DNA from: Bacteroidaceae bacterium
GTDB taxonomy: Bacteria; Bacteroidota; Bacteroidia; Bacteroidales; Bacteroidaceae
NCBI GenBank assembly: GCA_024401055.1
Contig: JAKSLT010000004.1
Span: 1-57,943, forward strand
Reading direction: 5' to 3'
DNA length: 57,943 nucleotides
The notes beneath the pieces were generated by a model. The model ran no database searches. It saw only the letters and a list, made by a program, of their open reading frames with translations, and was not told where the DNA came from. The position numbers were made by a program, and so were the translations under genes. Of the stretch, positions 46,322 through 54,924 are shown one piece after another; the stretch's first letter is position 1; each line of letters opens with the position of its first letter.

Positions 46322-47254
46322 ATGAGAAGAAACGGAAAAGTCCCCTTTACGACCTTCACGGTGCGGCACGCCACGACGCTGCTGGAGTTTATCCAGGAGG
46401 CGCTGGAAGGCATCTCGCGCAACAAGGCGAAAGCTATCCTGCAGGGCGGCGGTTGTCGCGTGGGACGCAGCATAGTGACCCAGCACGACTACGCGCTGAA
46501 AGCCGGCGACAAGGTGGACATCAGCAAGCATAAGCAGAAGGCCACGCTGCAGAACAGGTTCCTGCGCCTGGTGTATGAGGACGGGCAGATTATCGTGGTG
46601 GAAAAGGCCATCGGCATCCTGTCCATGGCAAGCGCCACGCAGCGGTTCTGCGTGAAGACGCTGCTCGACAATTATTTCCGCCAGAGCGGGCAGCGCTGCA
46701 CGGCCCACGTGGTGCACCGCCTCGACCGCGACACGTCGGGCCTGCTGGTGTATGCCAAGACGAAGGAGGCACAGATGACGCTGGAGAACAACTGGCACGA
46801 AATAGTGACCGACCGCCGCTACATGGCCCTCGTGAGCGGGCGCATGGAGCAGAAGAGCGGCACCGTGCGCTCTTACCTGAAGGACAACCGCCAGTACGTG
46901 ACGTATTCCTCGCCAGAGGACAACGGTGGCAAACTGGCCATCACGCATTTTCGCACGCTGCAGGCGGCGGATGACTACTCGCTGGTGGAACTGCGCCTGG
47001 AAACGGGCCGCAAGAACCAGATTCGCGTACACATGCAGGACTTGGGCCACCCGGTGTGCGGCGACATCAAGTACGGCAACGGCGACGACCCCATAGGGCG
47101 CCTGGCGCTCCATGCCTTCCGCCTGCACTTCTACCACCCGGTGACGGGGGAACATTTGAAGTTTGAAACAACGATACCGGCCAATTTCAAGCCCCTATCC
47201 GTCGCGGCTGCTTCGCACCGCGCCACCTTCCCCCGTGCAGGGGAAGGAGAATAG
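46322..47254 (+). CDS. RluA family pseudouridine synthase
   Basis: 310 residues. S4-type RNA-binding start (SRNKAKAILQGGGCRVG), catalytic Asp in HRLDRDTSGLLVYAKT, and TGRKNQIRVHMQDLGHPV. Isomerises uridines in rRNA or tRNA; which site is not clear. The last 20 or so residues (PLSVAAASHRATFPRAGEGE) and the stop are encoded by a repeat arm, so the natural C-terminus was near ...FETTIPANFK. Confidence 0.9.
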   Translation: MRRNGKVPFTTFTVRHATTLLEFIQEALEGISRNKAKAILQGGGCRVGRSIVTQHDYALKAGDKVDISKHKQKATLQNRFLRLVYEDGQIIVVEKAIGILSMASATQRFCVKTLLDNYFRQSGQRCTAHVVHRLDRDTSGLLVYAKTKEAQMTLENNWHEIVTDRRYMALVSGRMEQKSGTVRSYLKDNRQYVTYSSPEDNGGKLAITHFRTLQAADDYSLVELRLETGRKNQIRVHMQDLGHPVCGDIKYGNGDDPIGRLALHAFRLHFYHPVTGEHLKFETTIPANFKPLSVAAASHRATFPRAGEGE

Positions 47255-47270
47255 CCCTAAAGGAAAGAAA
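47190..47270. repeat. Partial DUF559-type repeat overlapping the RluA-type gene end
   Basis: Left arm with AGCCCCTATCCGTC, hairpin CGCGGCTGC/GCACCGCG, GCCACCTTCCCCC and the interior start ATAGCCCTAAAGGA, then cut off. A second element begins 11 bp later. Confidence 0.75.
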
Positions 47271-47280
47271 ACTCACCCGA

Positions 47281-47483
47281 AGCCCCACCCCGTCGCGGCT
47301 GCTTCGCACCGCGCCAGCCCTCCCCTATAGGGAGGGGGAATAATGACCAAAAGGACGCATACTTAGTAATTCATAAATATAATTTTGTTGCCCCAATACG
47401 CATACTGCCTATAGAGGTATTTTCCCCTCCCTATGGGGGAGGGGTGGAAAAGTGCCGAAGGCAGCTTTGACGGAGAGGGGCTG
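47281..47483. mobile_element. MITE-like element, copy 2 (203 bp)
   Basis: Left arm starts AGCCCCACCCCGTC with hairpin CGCGGCTGC/GCACCGCG. The interior has AAAAGGACGCATACTTAG, AATTCATAAAT and CCTATAGAGGTATTTT. The inverted right arm has hairpin AAAGCTGCC/GGCACTTT and ends GGGGCT. It occupies the whole gap before trpS, ending 10 bp before its ATG. Confidence 0.85.
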
Positions 47484-47493
47484 CGACATCAAA

Positions 47494-48582
47494 ATGAGCA
47501 ATAAAATCATCCTTACGGGCGACCGCCCCACGGGTCGCCTCCACATCGGACATTACGTGGGTTCGCTACGCCGCCGCGTAGAGTTGCAGAACGAGGGCGA
47601 CTATGAGAAGATGTACGTCTTCATCGCTGACGCACAGGCCCTGACGGACAACATCGACAACCCGGAGAAGGTGCGCCAAAACGTGATAGAGGTGGCACTG
47701 GACTATCTGGCCTGCGGGCTGGACCCGGAGAAGGTGACCATCTTCATCCAGAGCCAGATACCAGAACTGACGGAGCTGGCCTTCTACTTCATGGACCTCG
47801 TGAGCGTGAGCCGCCTGCAGCGTAACCCCACCGTGAAGACGGAGATACAAATGCGCGGATTTGCCGGCGAGAGCATCCCCGTGGGGTTCTTCACCTACCC
47901 CGTGTCGCAGGCCGCCGACATCACCCTGTTTAAGGCTACCACCGTGCCGGCCGGCGAGGACCAGAGGCCTATGATTGAGCAGGCCAACGAGATTGTGCGC
48001 CGCTTCAATAATATATATGGAGAGACGCTGGTGGAGTCGCAGGTGATGCTGCCGCAGAATGCCGCCTGCTGCCGCCTGCCGGGAACCGACGGCAAGGCGA
48101 AGATGAGCAAGAGCCTGGGCAACTGCATTTACCTGAGCGACAGCGCCAAGGAACTGAAGAAAAAGGTGAACAGTATGTATACCGACCCCGAGCATATACA
48201 CATCGAGCAGCCCGGCCATCTGGAAGGCAACACCGTGTTTACCTATCTCGACGCCTTCGCCACTGACGAGGACTTCGCGCAGTTCCTGCCGGAATACAAG
48301 AACCTGGACGAGCTGAAGGCCCACTACACCCGTGGCGGCCTGGGCGACGGCACGTGCAAGAAGTTCCTCTACAATGTGCTGAACACCCGTCTGGAGCCCA
48401 TCCGCACGCGCCGCGAGGAGTTGCAGAAGGACATCCCCGCCATCTACGAGATGCTGCGCAAGGGCTGCGAAGATGCCCGCAAAGTGGCACGGCAGACGAT
48501 GGAGGAAGTGCGCAAGGCTATGAAGATAGACTACTTCAACGATGCCGAATTGATAAAAGAGCAGGCTAACAGATACAAATAG
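47494..48582 (+). CDS. trpS: Tryptophanyl-tRNA synthetase
   Basis: 362 residues from [20 protein letters not shown]; 14 more in-frame codons upstream come from the repeat arm and are excluded. Class I HIGH motif in [10 protein letters not shown] and KMSKS in [11 protein letters not shown]. Charges tRNA-Trp. The gene is bounded on both sides by MITE-like copies; its TAG stop (48580-48582) shares the first AG of the downstream element. Confidence 0.95.
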   Translation: MSNKIILTGDRPTGRLHIGHYVGSLRRRVELQNEGDYEKMYVFIADAQALTDNIDNPEKVRQNVIEVALDYLACGLDPEKVTIFIQSQIPELTELAFYFMDLVSVSRLQRNPTVKTEIQMRGFAGESIPVGFFTYPVSQAADITLFKATTVPAGEDQRPMIEQANEIVRRFNNIYGETLVESQVMLPQNAACCRLPGTDGKAKMSKSLGNCIYLSDSAKELKKKVNSMYTDPEHIHIEQPGHLEGNTVFTYLDAFATDEDFAQFLPEYKNLDELKAHYTRGGLGDGTCKKFLYNVLNTRLEPIRTRREELQKDIPAIYEMLRKGCEDARKVARQTMEEVRKAMKIDYFNDAELIKEQANRYK

Positions 48583-48773
48583 CCCCTCTCCGTCAGAGCC
48601 ACCTCCGGTGCTCTGCCACCCCTCCCCTTAGGGAGGGGAAAAATGTCCTAAAGGACGCTTACCTAACAATTCATAAATCCATTGCCCCAAAGACACTACC
48701 TATAGAGGTATTTTCCCCTCCCTATGGGGGAGGGGTGGCAGAGCACCGGAGGTGGCTCTGACGGGAAGGGGCT
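48581..48773. mobile_element. MITE-like element, copy 3 (193 bp)
   Basis: Left arm 48581-48625 and right arm 48729-48773 are almost perfect inverted copies, both with hairpin AGAGCCACC/GGTGCTCT. The interior (CCTAAAGGACGCTTACC, AATTCATAAATCC, CCTATAGAGGTATTTT) matches copy 2. It fills the trpS-serS gap. Confidence 0.88.
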
Positions 48774-48795
48774 TAATTTTTAATTTTTCATACAA

Positions 48796-50115
48796 ATGCT
48801 TACGATCAAGCAAATCACCGACGACAAGGAAGCCATCATCCGTGGCTTGGAGAAGAAACATTTCAAGGGTGCCCGCGAAGCCGTAGAGCAGGTGCTCGCC
48901 ATAGATAACAAGCGCAAGGCCGCACAGGCCGAGGTGGATGCCCTGAAGGCTCAGGTGAACCAAATCAGCAAGTCCATCGGCGGACTGATGAAGGAAGGCA
49001 AGCGCGAAGAGGCTGAGCAGGCCAAGGCGCAGGTGGCCGACATCAAGCAGCGCAGCGCCGAACTCGAAGGCCAGATGAAGGCCGCCGAAGAGGAGCGCCG
49101 CCAGGTGCTCTACACCATTCCCAATGTGCCCTACGCCGAAGTACCCGAAGGCACCTGCGCCGAAGACAACTGGGTGGTGAAGAGCAACCAGAAGGAATGC
49201 GTCGAGGGCCAGGACACCGTAGGCAACTGGACCGCCAATCCCGCCAACGGCGAGGCCAAACTGCCCCACTGGGAACTCGCCAAGGAATATAACCTCATTG
49301 ACTTTGACCTTGGCGTGAAGATCAGCGGCGCCGGCTTCCCCGTATATATCGGCTACGGCGCACGTCTGCAGCGCGCTCTCATCAACTTCTTCCTGGACGA
49401 AGCTCGCAAGGCCGGCTACACCGAGATTATGCCGCCCACTGTGGTGAACCAGGCTTCCGGCTACGGCACGGGGCAGTTGCCCGACAAGGAGGGCCAGATG
49501 TACCACTGCGAAGTGGACGACCTCTACCTCATCCCTACGGCCGAGGTGCCCGTGACGAACATCTACCGCGACGTCATCCTCAACGAGAGCGACCTGCCCA
49601 TCAAGAACTGCGCCTATACCCAGTGCTTCCGCCGCGAGGCCGGCAGTTACGGCAAGGACGTGCGCGGTCTGAACCGCCTCCACGAGTTCTCGAAGATAGA
49701 AATCGTGCGCATCGACACCCCCGAGCACTCCGCCGAGAGCCATAAGGAAATGCTTGCCCACGTGGAAGGCCTGCTGCAGAAACTGGAACTGCCCTACCGC
49801 ATCCTGCGCCTCTGCGGCGGCGACATGAGCTTCACCAGTGCCGTATGCTACGACTTTGAGGTGTATAGCGAGGCCCAGCAGCGCTGGCTGGAGGTAAGTT
49901 CCGTCAGCAACTTCGACACCTATCAGGCCAACCGTCTGCAGTGCCGCTACCGCAACGCCGACAAAAAGATACAGTTGGCCCACACGCTGAACGGCTCCGC
50001 CCTCGCCCTGCCCCGCATCGTGGCCGCCCTGCTGGAAAACAACCAGACGGCAGAAGGCATCCGCATCCCCAAGGCCCTGCAGCCTTACATGGGAACGGAG
50101 TATATCACTAAATAA
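48796..50115 (+). CDS. serS: Seryl-tRNA synthetase
   Basis: 439 residues. N-terminal antiparallel coiled coil (about 25-105) that grips the tRNA-Ser long arm, then the class II core: motif 2 CFRREAGSYGKDVRGLNRLHE split by FSKIE, motif 3 NGSALALPRIVAALLEN. Starts 22 bp after the element at 48581. Confidence 0.96.
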   Translation: MLTIKQITDDKEAIIRGLEKKHFKGAREAVEQVLAIDNKRKAAQAEVDALKAQVNQISKSIGGLMKEGKREEAEQAKAQVADIKQRSAELEGQMKAAEEERRQVLYTIPNVPYAEVPEGTCAEDNWVVKSNQKECVEGQDTVGNWTANPANGEAKLPHWELAKEYNLIDFDLGVKISGAGFPVYIGYGARLQRALINFFLDEARKAGYTEIMPPTVVNQASGYGTGQLPDKEGQMYHCEVDDLYLIPTAEVPVTNIYRDVILNESDLPIKNCAYTQCFRREAGSYGKDVRGLNRLHEFSKIEIVRIDTPEHSAESHKEMLAHVEGLLQKLELPYRILRLCGGDMSFTSAVCYDFEVYSEAQQRWLEVSSVSNFDTYQANRLQCRYRNADKKIQLAHTLNGSALALPRIVAALLENNQTAEGIRIPKALQPYMGTEYITK

Positions 50116-50142
50116 TCCGAACACTTCACTGTCCACCCCTAC

Positions 50143-51117
50143 ATGGAATCTATCATAGAGCCTATCAGCAAAGATGTGCTTCGCAGCGAACTAAAGCCAG
50201 AGTTGCGTCTGCGCAGCACCAATAAGGCCGGCAACGAAATCTACATCGTGACGTGGCACAACGCCCCGAACGTGTTGAAGGAGATAGGCCGTCTGCGCGA
50301 GATTGCCTTCCGCGCCGCCGGCGGCGGTACGGGTCTGGCTTGCGACCTTGATGAGTTCGACACCTGCGAGCACCCCTACCACCAACTCATCGTGTGGAAT
50401 CCTGAAGACGAAGAGATACTGGGCGGCTATCGCTTCCTGCCCGGGAGCGAATGCGAATTTGACGCCAAGGGACAACCGAAACTCGCTACCAGCCACCTCT
50501 TCCACTTCACGGAGGAGTTCATCAAGGACTACCTGCCCTACACCGTGGAACTGGGCCGCTCCTTCGTAAGCCTGGAATACCAGAGCACGAGGGCATTGAG
50601 CAAGAGCATCTTCGCTCTGGACAACCTGTGGGACGGCCTCGGTGCCTTGACCATCGTCATACCCGAGAGCCGCTATTTCTTCGGCAAGATGACGATGTAC
50701 CCTTCGTTCCACCGCCTTTCCCGCGACCTCATCCTGCACTTCTTGCTGAAACATTATCCTGACCACAAAGGCCTCGTAGTACCTCATCAGGCACTTCTGC
50801 CCGAGACGCCAGCAGAAGAGTTGGCAACCTTACTACCCTACGATGACCTGCGTACAGATTACAAGGAACTGAAAGAGTTCGTCCGCCAGCGCGGCGTGAA
50901 CATCCCCCCGCTCTTCAACGCTTATATGTCGCTATCACCCACGATGCGCTGCTTCGGCACCGCCCTCAACCGCGACTTCGGCAACGTGGAAGAGACCGGA
51001 ATCCTCATTGCCACCGACGAGATTCTGCAAGAAAAGAAGATGCGCCATATCGATACTTATGTGAAAGAGCATCCGGCCACCCTGGAACAGTTCCTCGATC
51101 ACTTCGTAAAGCGATAA
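50143..51117 (+). CDS. GlsB-like N-acyltransferase (GNAT fold)
   Basis: 324 residues. EIGRLREIAFRAAGGGTG, DLDEFDTCEHPYHQLIVWN, LGGYRFLPG and VELGRSFVSLEYQ match the OlsB/GlsB (hemolysin-like) acyltransferase group. In Bacteroides thetaiotaomicron GlsB N-acylates glycine to start glycine lipid synthesis; this is from memory of the family. Starts 27 bp after serS. A PlsC-like O-acyltransferase lies further on at 54376. Confidence 0.8.
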   Translation: MESIIEPISKDVLRSELKPELRLRSTNKAGNEIYIVTWHNAPNVLKEIGRLREIAFRAAGGGTGLACDLDEFDTCEHPYHQLIVWNPEDEEILGGYRFLPGSECEFDAKGQPKLATSHLFHFTEEFIKDYLPYTVELGRSFVSLEYQSTRALSKSIFALDNLWDGLGALTIVIPESRYFFGKMTMYPSFHRLSRDLILHFLLKHYPDHKGLVVPHQALLPETPAEELATLLPYDDLRTDYKELKEFVRQRGVNIPPLFNAYMSLSPTMRCFGTALNRDFGNVEETGILIATDEILQEKKMRHIDTYVKEHPATLEQFLDHFVKR

Positions 51118-51138
51118 TAACCCAAGCACGACAAGCGA

Positions 51139-52128
51139 GTGAAGCAGCGCACAATCATCAAATGGGGCTTCATCGGCTGCGGCGAAGTGACCGAGAAGAA
51201 ATCAGGGCCCGCCTTCAACGAGGTGGAGGACTCCGTAGTGGTGGCCGTGATGAGCCGCAACATTGAGAAGGCCCGCAACTATGCAGAGCGCCACGGCATC
51301 CCACGCTACTACGACGACGTGCAGGCTCTCATCTACGACTCCGACGTGCAAGCCGTCTATATTGCCACGCCGCCTTCCACCCACGCCACCTACGCCATTA
51401 TGGCCATGCAGGCCGGCAAGGCGGTGTACATTGAGAAGCCCATGGCGACAAAGTACGACGATTGCCTGCGCATCAACCGCATAGCGGAAACCACCGGCAT
51501 GCCCTGCTTCGTGGCGTACTACCGCCGCTACTTGCCCTATTTCCAGCGCGTCTTCCAACTCGTACAGAACGGAGCCATCGGCAAGGTGGTGAATGTGCAG
51601 ATACGCTTCGCCGTGCCGCCGCGCGACCTTGACTATAACTCCAATTCCCTCCCATGGCGCGTGCAGCCCGACATTGCCGGCGGTGGCTACTTCTACGACT
51701 TGGCGCCCCATCAGATTGACCTTCTGCAGCAAATGTTCGGTCCCATAATCGAGGCACACGGCTATCATGCCAACCTCGGCGGACTCTATGAAGCGGAGGA
51801 CACGGTGTCGGCAGCCTTCACCTTCATGGGCGGTCTGCCAGGCAGCGGCTCGTGGTGCTTCGTGGCCCACGAGAGTGCCCGCGAGGACCGCATCAGCATC
51901 ATCGGCAAGGACGGATCGGTGCACTTCAGCGTCTTCAACTACGAGCCCATCGTTCTTTTCAATGCCGACGGCCGACAAGAAATCACCGTGGAAAATCCCC
52001 GCTACGTCCAACTGCCGCTCATCCGCAACGTCGTTGAGCACCTTCAAAACAAAGCCGTATGCACCTGCGACGGCGTGAGCGCTACAAGCGTAAATTGGGT
52101 GGTTGACCGCATATTAGGAAAGATTTGA
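51139..52128 (+). CDS. Gfo/Idh/MocA family oxidoreductase
   Basis: 329 residues. GTG start at 51139 (MKQRTIIKWGFIGCGEV); Rossmann GFIGCGEV, catalytic-region EKPMATKYDDC, and YDLAPHQIDLLQQMFG. NAD(P)-dependent dehydrogenase of sugars or inositol-like compounds; substrate unknown. 21 bp after the acyltransferase; the next gene overlaps its stop. Confidence 0.88.
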   Translation: MKQRTIIKWGFIGCGEVTEKKSGPAFNEVEDSVVVAVMSRNIEKARNYAERHGIPRYYDDVQALIYDSDVQAVYIATPPSTHATYAIMAMQAGKAVYIEKPMATKYDDCLRINRIAETTGMPCFVAYYRRYLPYFQRVFQLVQNGAIGKVVNVQIRFAVPPRDLDYNSNSLPWRVQPDIAGGGYFYDLAPHQIDLLQQMFGPIIEAHGYHANLGGLYEAEDTVSAAFTFMGGLPGSGSWCFVAHESAREDRISIIGKDGSVHFSVFNYEPIVLFNADGRQEITVENPRYVQLPLIRNVVEHLQNKAVCTCDGVSATSVNWVVDRILGKI

Positions 52129-53126
52129 GACAGAACTCCATACATATTTTACTTATTGCATTCCTCGCTGTCCTTACAGCCGGGGCTTCCGAACCCGACA
52201 CCAGCCGCCAGCGGGTGCCGCTACTTGAGAGGCCGTTCTTCACTGAGGGCATCGTAGGGCGTGCCATCCGCGCCTTCAGTGATTCAGACACCAGCTACGT
52301 GGAATACAGCCACTACAACTGGAGCACAATGGCCTCGGCCGACGCACAGGTGCAGCACTACGCCATCAACACCCCCGACGGCATGCTCCGCACCGGTCCC
52401 GGCTCCACCATCAGCGTGGCTCCTCACTTCGGCTGGCGTTGGTTGGTGTATGGGTATTCATTCAACGTGTGGGGCGGCAACAACAAACTGAAGACACAGC
52501 ATCTCTCCTTCTACACCCGCCCCCTCGGCGTGGATCTTTGTTACCAGAAAAACAGCGGCGACTTCTACGACCGCCGACCTGAGGCCGTCCTCCCCGACGG
52601 CAGCACACCTACCCTCTCCCACTTTAGTAGCAAACTTATCACGGCCCACGCCTTCTACATCTTCAACCACTTCAAGTTCTCCTATTCGGCAGCCCTCACG
52701 CAGGGTGCGCCGCAGCGCCGCAGCGCCGGCTCATGGCTCCTCGGGGTGCGCTACGACCATCAGAATGCGAAGATGGACACTGACATTTTCTACCACAACA
52801 TTGGTGTCTCTACGGGCTATGCCTACAACTGGGTGTTTGCCCCCCACTGGCTCCTCGGTGCTGGCGTGCAACCCGGCGCAGGCTTCACCCTTTGGAAAGA
52901 AAACGAAGAGGGCCAATCTCTCCGCACACGAGCCTTCAACGCCACTCTTGTAGGCCGTGTCGGCCTTGTATGGACCGACGGCACTTGGTTTGCCGGAGCA
53001 TCGGCCGTGAGCCACAATTACTTCTTTCTACGCTCCGGTACATCCTTCACCAACAGCCTCAACTATTTCTCTATCTACGCAGGCATAAAGTTCGGATTGC
53101 GAAAGAAATACAAAAAATACGATTGA
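52125..53126 (+). CDS. DUF4421-like outer membrane protein
   Basis: 333 residues. TTG start overlapping the previous stop (TTGA); signal peptide MRQNSIHILLIAFLAVLTAGA. Alternating beta-strand pattern with PHFGWRWLVYGYSFNVWG and LGVDLCYQKNSGDFYDRR, the DUF4421 hallmarks. Likely an outer membrane beta-barrel; function unknown. Ends in a basic KKYKKYD tail. Confidence 0.72.
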   Translation: MRQNSIHILLIAFLAVLTAGASEPDTSRQRVPLLERPFFTEGIVGRAIRAFSDSDTSYVEYSHYNWSTMASADAQVQHYAINTPDGMLRTGPGSTISVAPHFGWRWLVYGYSFNVWGGNNKLKTQHLSFYTRPLGVDLCYQKNSGDFYDRRPEAVLPDGSTPTLSHFSSKLITAHAFYIFNHFKFSYSAALTQGAPQRRSAGSWLLGVRYDHQNAKMDTDIFYHNIGVSTGYAYNWVFAPHWLLGAGVQPGAGFTLWKENEEGQSLRTRAFNATLVGRVGLVWTDGTWFAGASAVSHNYFFLRSGTSFTNSLNYFSIYAGIKFGLRKKYKKYD

Positions 53127-53128
53127 TT

Positions 53129-53177
53129 GCTCACATTAAGCGCAGCGTCCAGATTACTCACATTAAGCGCAGCTTCC
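53129..53177. repeat. Short direct repeat before the MBL gene
   Basis: CTCACATTAAGCGCAGCGTCCA-like word (22 bp) at 53129-53150 and 53156-53177, one base different, starts 27 bp apart. It covers nearly all of the 61-bp gap; function unknown. Confidence 0.8.
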
Positions 53178-53187
53178 ACATTCACCC

Positions 53188-54006
53188 ATGCGTTTCCATT
53201 TCCTCGGCACCGGCACATCAATAGGCGTCCCTCATTTGGGCTGCCAGTGTGAGGTATGCCAAAGTACGGATGAGCACGACCATCGCCTTCGCACCTCCGC
53301 TCTCCTACAGGCACCCACCGGCAAATACATTCTCTTCGACTGCGGCCCGGACTTCCGCACACAGATGCTGCGCTTTCAGCACCTCCATCAGCAAGAATGG
53401 GGCACCTTCCCCGTAGGTATCTACACCTATAGCCTCCCCGTCATCGCTGCCTGCCTCATCACCCACATCCATTACGACCACGTAGGCGGCCTTGACGACC
53501 TTCGCCCCGTCTCTTATCAGCACCCCATACAAATCTGCGCCGAGCCCTCCGTAGCCAAGGCCATACACAGCCACATGGACTACTGTTTCCGTGAGAATGC
53601 CTACCCCGGAGCCCCCCATCTCACCCTTCAGGAGATTCAGCCCGGAGTACCCCTCCACATCGAAGGCCTTGATATCCTCCCCCTCCGTGTCATGCACGGC
53701 CAGCAGCCCATCGTTGGTTTCCGCATCGGCTCTCTCGCCTATATCACAGACATGAGCAGTGCCCCCGCCGAGACCATTGCAGCCCTACAAGGTGTGCGCA
53801 CCCTTATCATTAACGGACTGCGATGGACACGCCCCCACAAGACGCATCAACGCATAGAGGATGCTGTCGCCCTTGCCCAACAACTTGGTGCAGAGCGCAC
53901 ATACCTCATCCACATGTGTCACGGCGCCGGCTTCCACGAGCAGACCAACGCTCTCCTCCCCCCCAATATCCAACTCGCCTATGACGGATTGGAAATTGAA
54001 GTTTAA
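53188..54006 (+). CDS. MBL-fold metallo-hydrolase, PhnP-like
   Basis: 272 residues. FLGTGTSIGVPHLGCQCEVC at the N-terminus is typical of the PhnP/RNase Z-like group with extra Cys ligands; THIHYDHVGG is the metal site; further His in VMHGQQP and the Asp in YITDMS. Probably a cyclic phosphodiesterase of unknown substrate. Confidence 0.87.
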   Translation: MRFHFLGTGTSIGVPHLGCQCEVCQSTDEHDHRLRTSALLQAPTGKYILFDCGPDFRTQMLRFQHLHQQEWGTFPVGIYTYSLPVIAACLITHIHYDHVGGLDDLRPVSYQHPIQICAEPSVAKAIHSHMDYCFRENAYPGAPHLTLQEIQPGVPLHIEGLDILPLRVMHGQQPIVGFRIGSLAYITDMSSAPAETIAALQGVRTLIINGLRWTRPHKTHQRIEDAVALAQQLGAERTYLIHMCHGAGFHEQTNALLPPNIQLAYDGLEIEV

Positions 54007-54112
54007 GAGCCCCAACCCCTGAAGAGAGCTTTCTGTTACCCATTGTCAAGGTTATCTTCACCTTTCCCTATCTCAACTTTTAACTTTTCATTTTTAACTT
54101 ATAACTTAACTC

Positions 54113-54370
54113 ATGTCCAACCTTTACCTCCGCAACATACTCAACGGCGTCTTTATTCTCCTCGCCATCGCCGCCATGATAGGCGTGATCGCCAGCAAAA
54201 CACCTTTGATGCTTCATATTAGTTATGGAATAGGGCTCCTCGCCGTCCTCATCAAAGTGATAGAAGTCATACTCCGCATGCCTTCCATGACTGGCCACAC
54301 CGTCTATGAACAGCGCCAGCGCGAGAAACGCTCACACAACGAAGACGCTCAGCAGACAAAAAACGATTGA
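54113..54370 (+). CDS. Small two-segment membrane protein
   Basis: 85 residues. Hydrophobic stretches about 10-28 and 33-53, then a charged tail (YEQRQREKRSHNEDAQQ). No family recognised. It lies between the MBL and PlsC-like genes with a TTTTAACTTTTCATTTTT tract upstream; its stop is 5 bp before the next ATG. Confidence 0.7.
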   Translation: MSNLYLRNILNGVFILLAIAAMIGVIASKTPLMLHISYGIGLLAVLIKVIEVILRMPSMTGHTVYEQRQREKRSHNEDAQQTKND

Positions 54371-54375
54371 TTTCA

Positions 54376-54924
54376 ATGTCCCTCTCCTCTGTTATCCTAT
54401 ACAAACTCCTCGGCTGGCGCGCTACGGACACTCTTCCCCGGCGCTCCAAAGCCATCATCTGCGTGGCGCCCCACACAAGCAATTGGGACTTTATAATCGG
54501 CCAGCTCTACTATCGCTCCACAGGCCGGCGCTCAGGTTTCCTTATGAAGAAGTCGTGGTTCTTCTGGCCTCTTGGCCCCATCTTCCGTAGCATGGGCGGC
54601 ATTCCCATTGAGCGCAGCAAGAAATGCTCCACTACCGATGCCATAGCCGATGCAGCGCGTCAAGCCGACCGCTTCTTCCTCGCCATCACCCCCGAAGGAA
54701 CCCGCAGTCGCGTCACCACATGGAAGCGCGGATTCTACTACATCGCCCTCAAGGCCGGCCTCCCCATACAGTGCTACGCCATAGACTACCGCGACCGCCA
54801 CATCATAGGCACCCTTGAAATCAATCCCACTGGCGACGTCGATGCCGACCTGCGCCGCATTATGGACTACTATCGCCCCGTACAGGGGCGCCACCCCGAA
54901 AACTTTGCCGTTGAAGAACTTTAG
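54376..54924 (+). CDS. PlsC-like 1-acylglycerol-3-phosphate acyltransferase
   Basis: 182 residues from MSLSSVILYKLLGWRATD; a TTG three codons upstream is possible. HxxxxD motif in APHTSNWDF and ITPEGTRSRVTTWKRG, the two acyl-CoA/ACP acyltransferase blocks, are clear. Transfers acyl groups in lipid assembly. With the GlsB-like gene 4 kb upstream it may serve glycine lipid or phospholipid synthesis (inference). The next gene starts inside its 3' end. Confidence 0.83.
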   Translation: MSLSSVILYKLLGWRATDTLPRRSKAIICVAPHTSNWDFIIGQLYYRSTGRRSGFLMKKSWFFWPLGPIFRSMGGIPIERSKKCSTTDAIADAARQADRFFLAITPEGTRSRVTTWKRGFYYIALKAGLPIQCYAIDYRDRHIIGTLEINPTGDVDADLRRIMDYYRPVQGRHPENFAVEEL

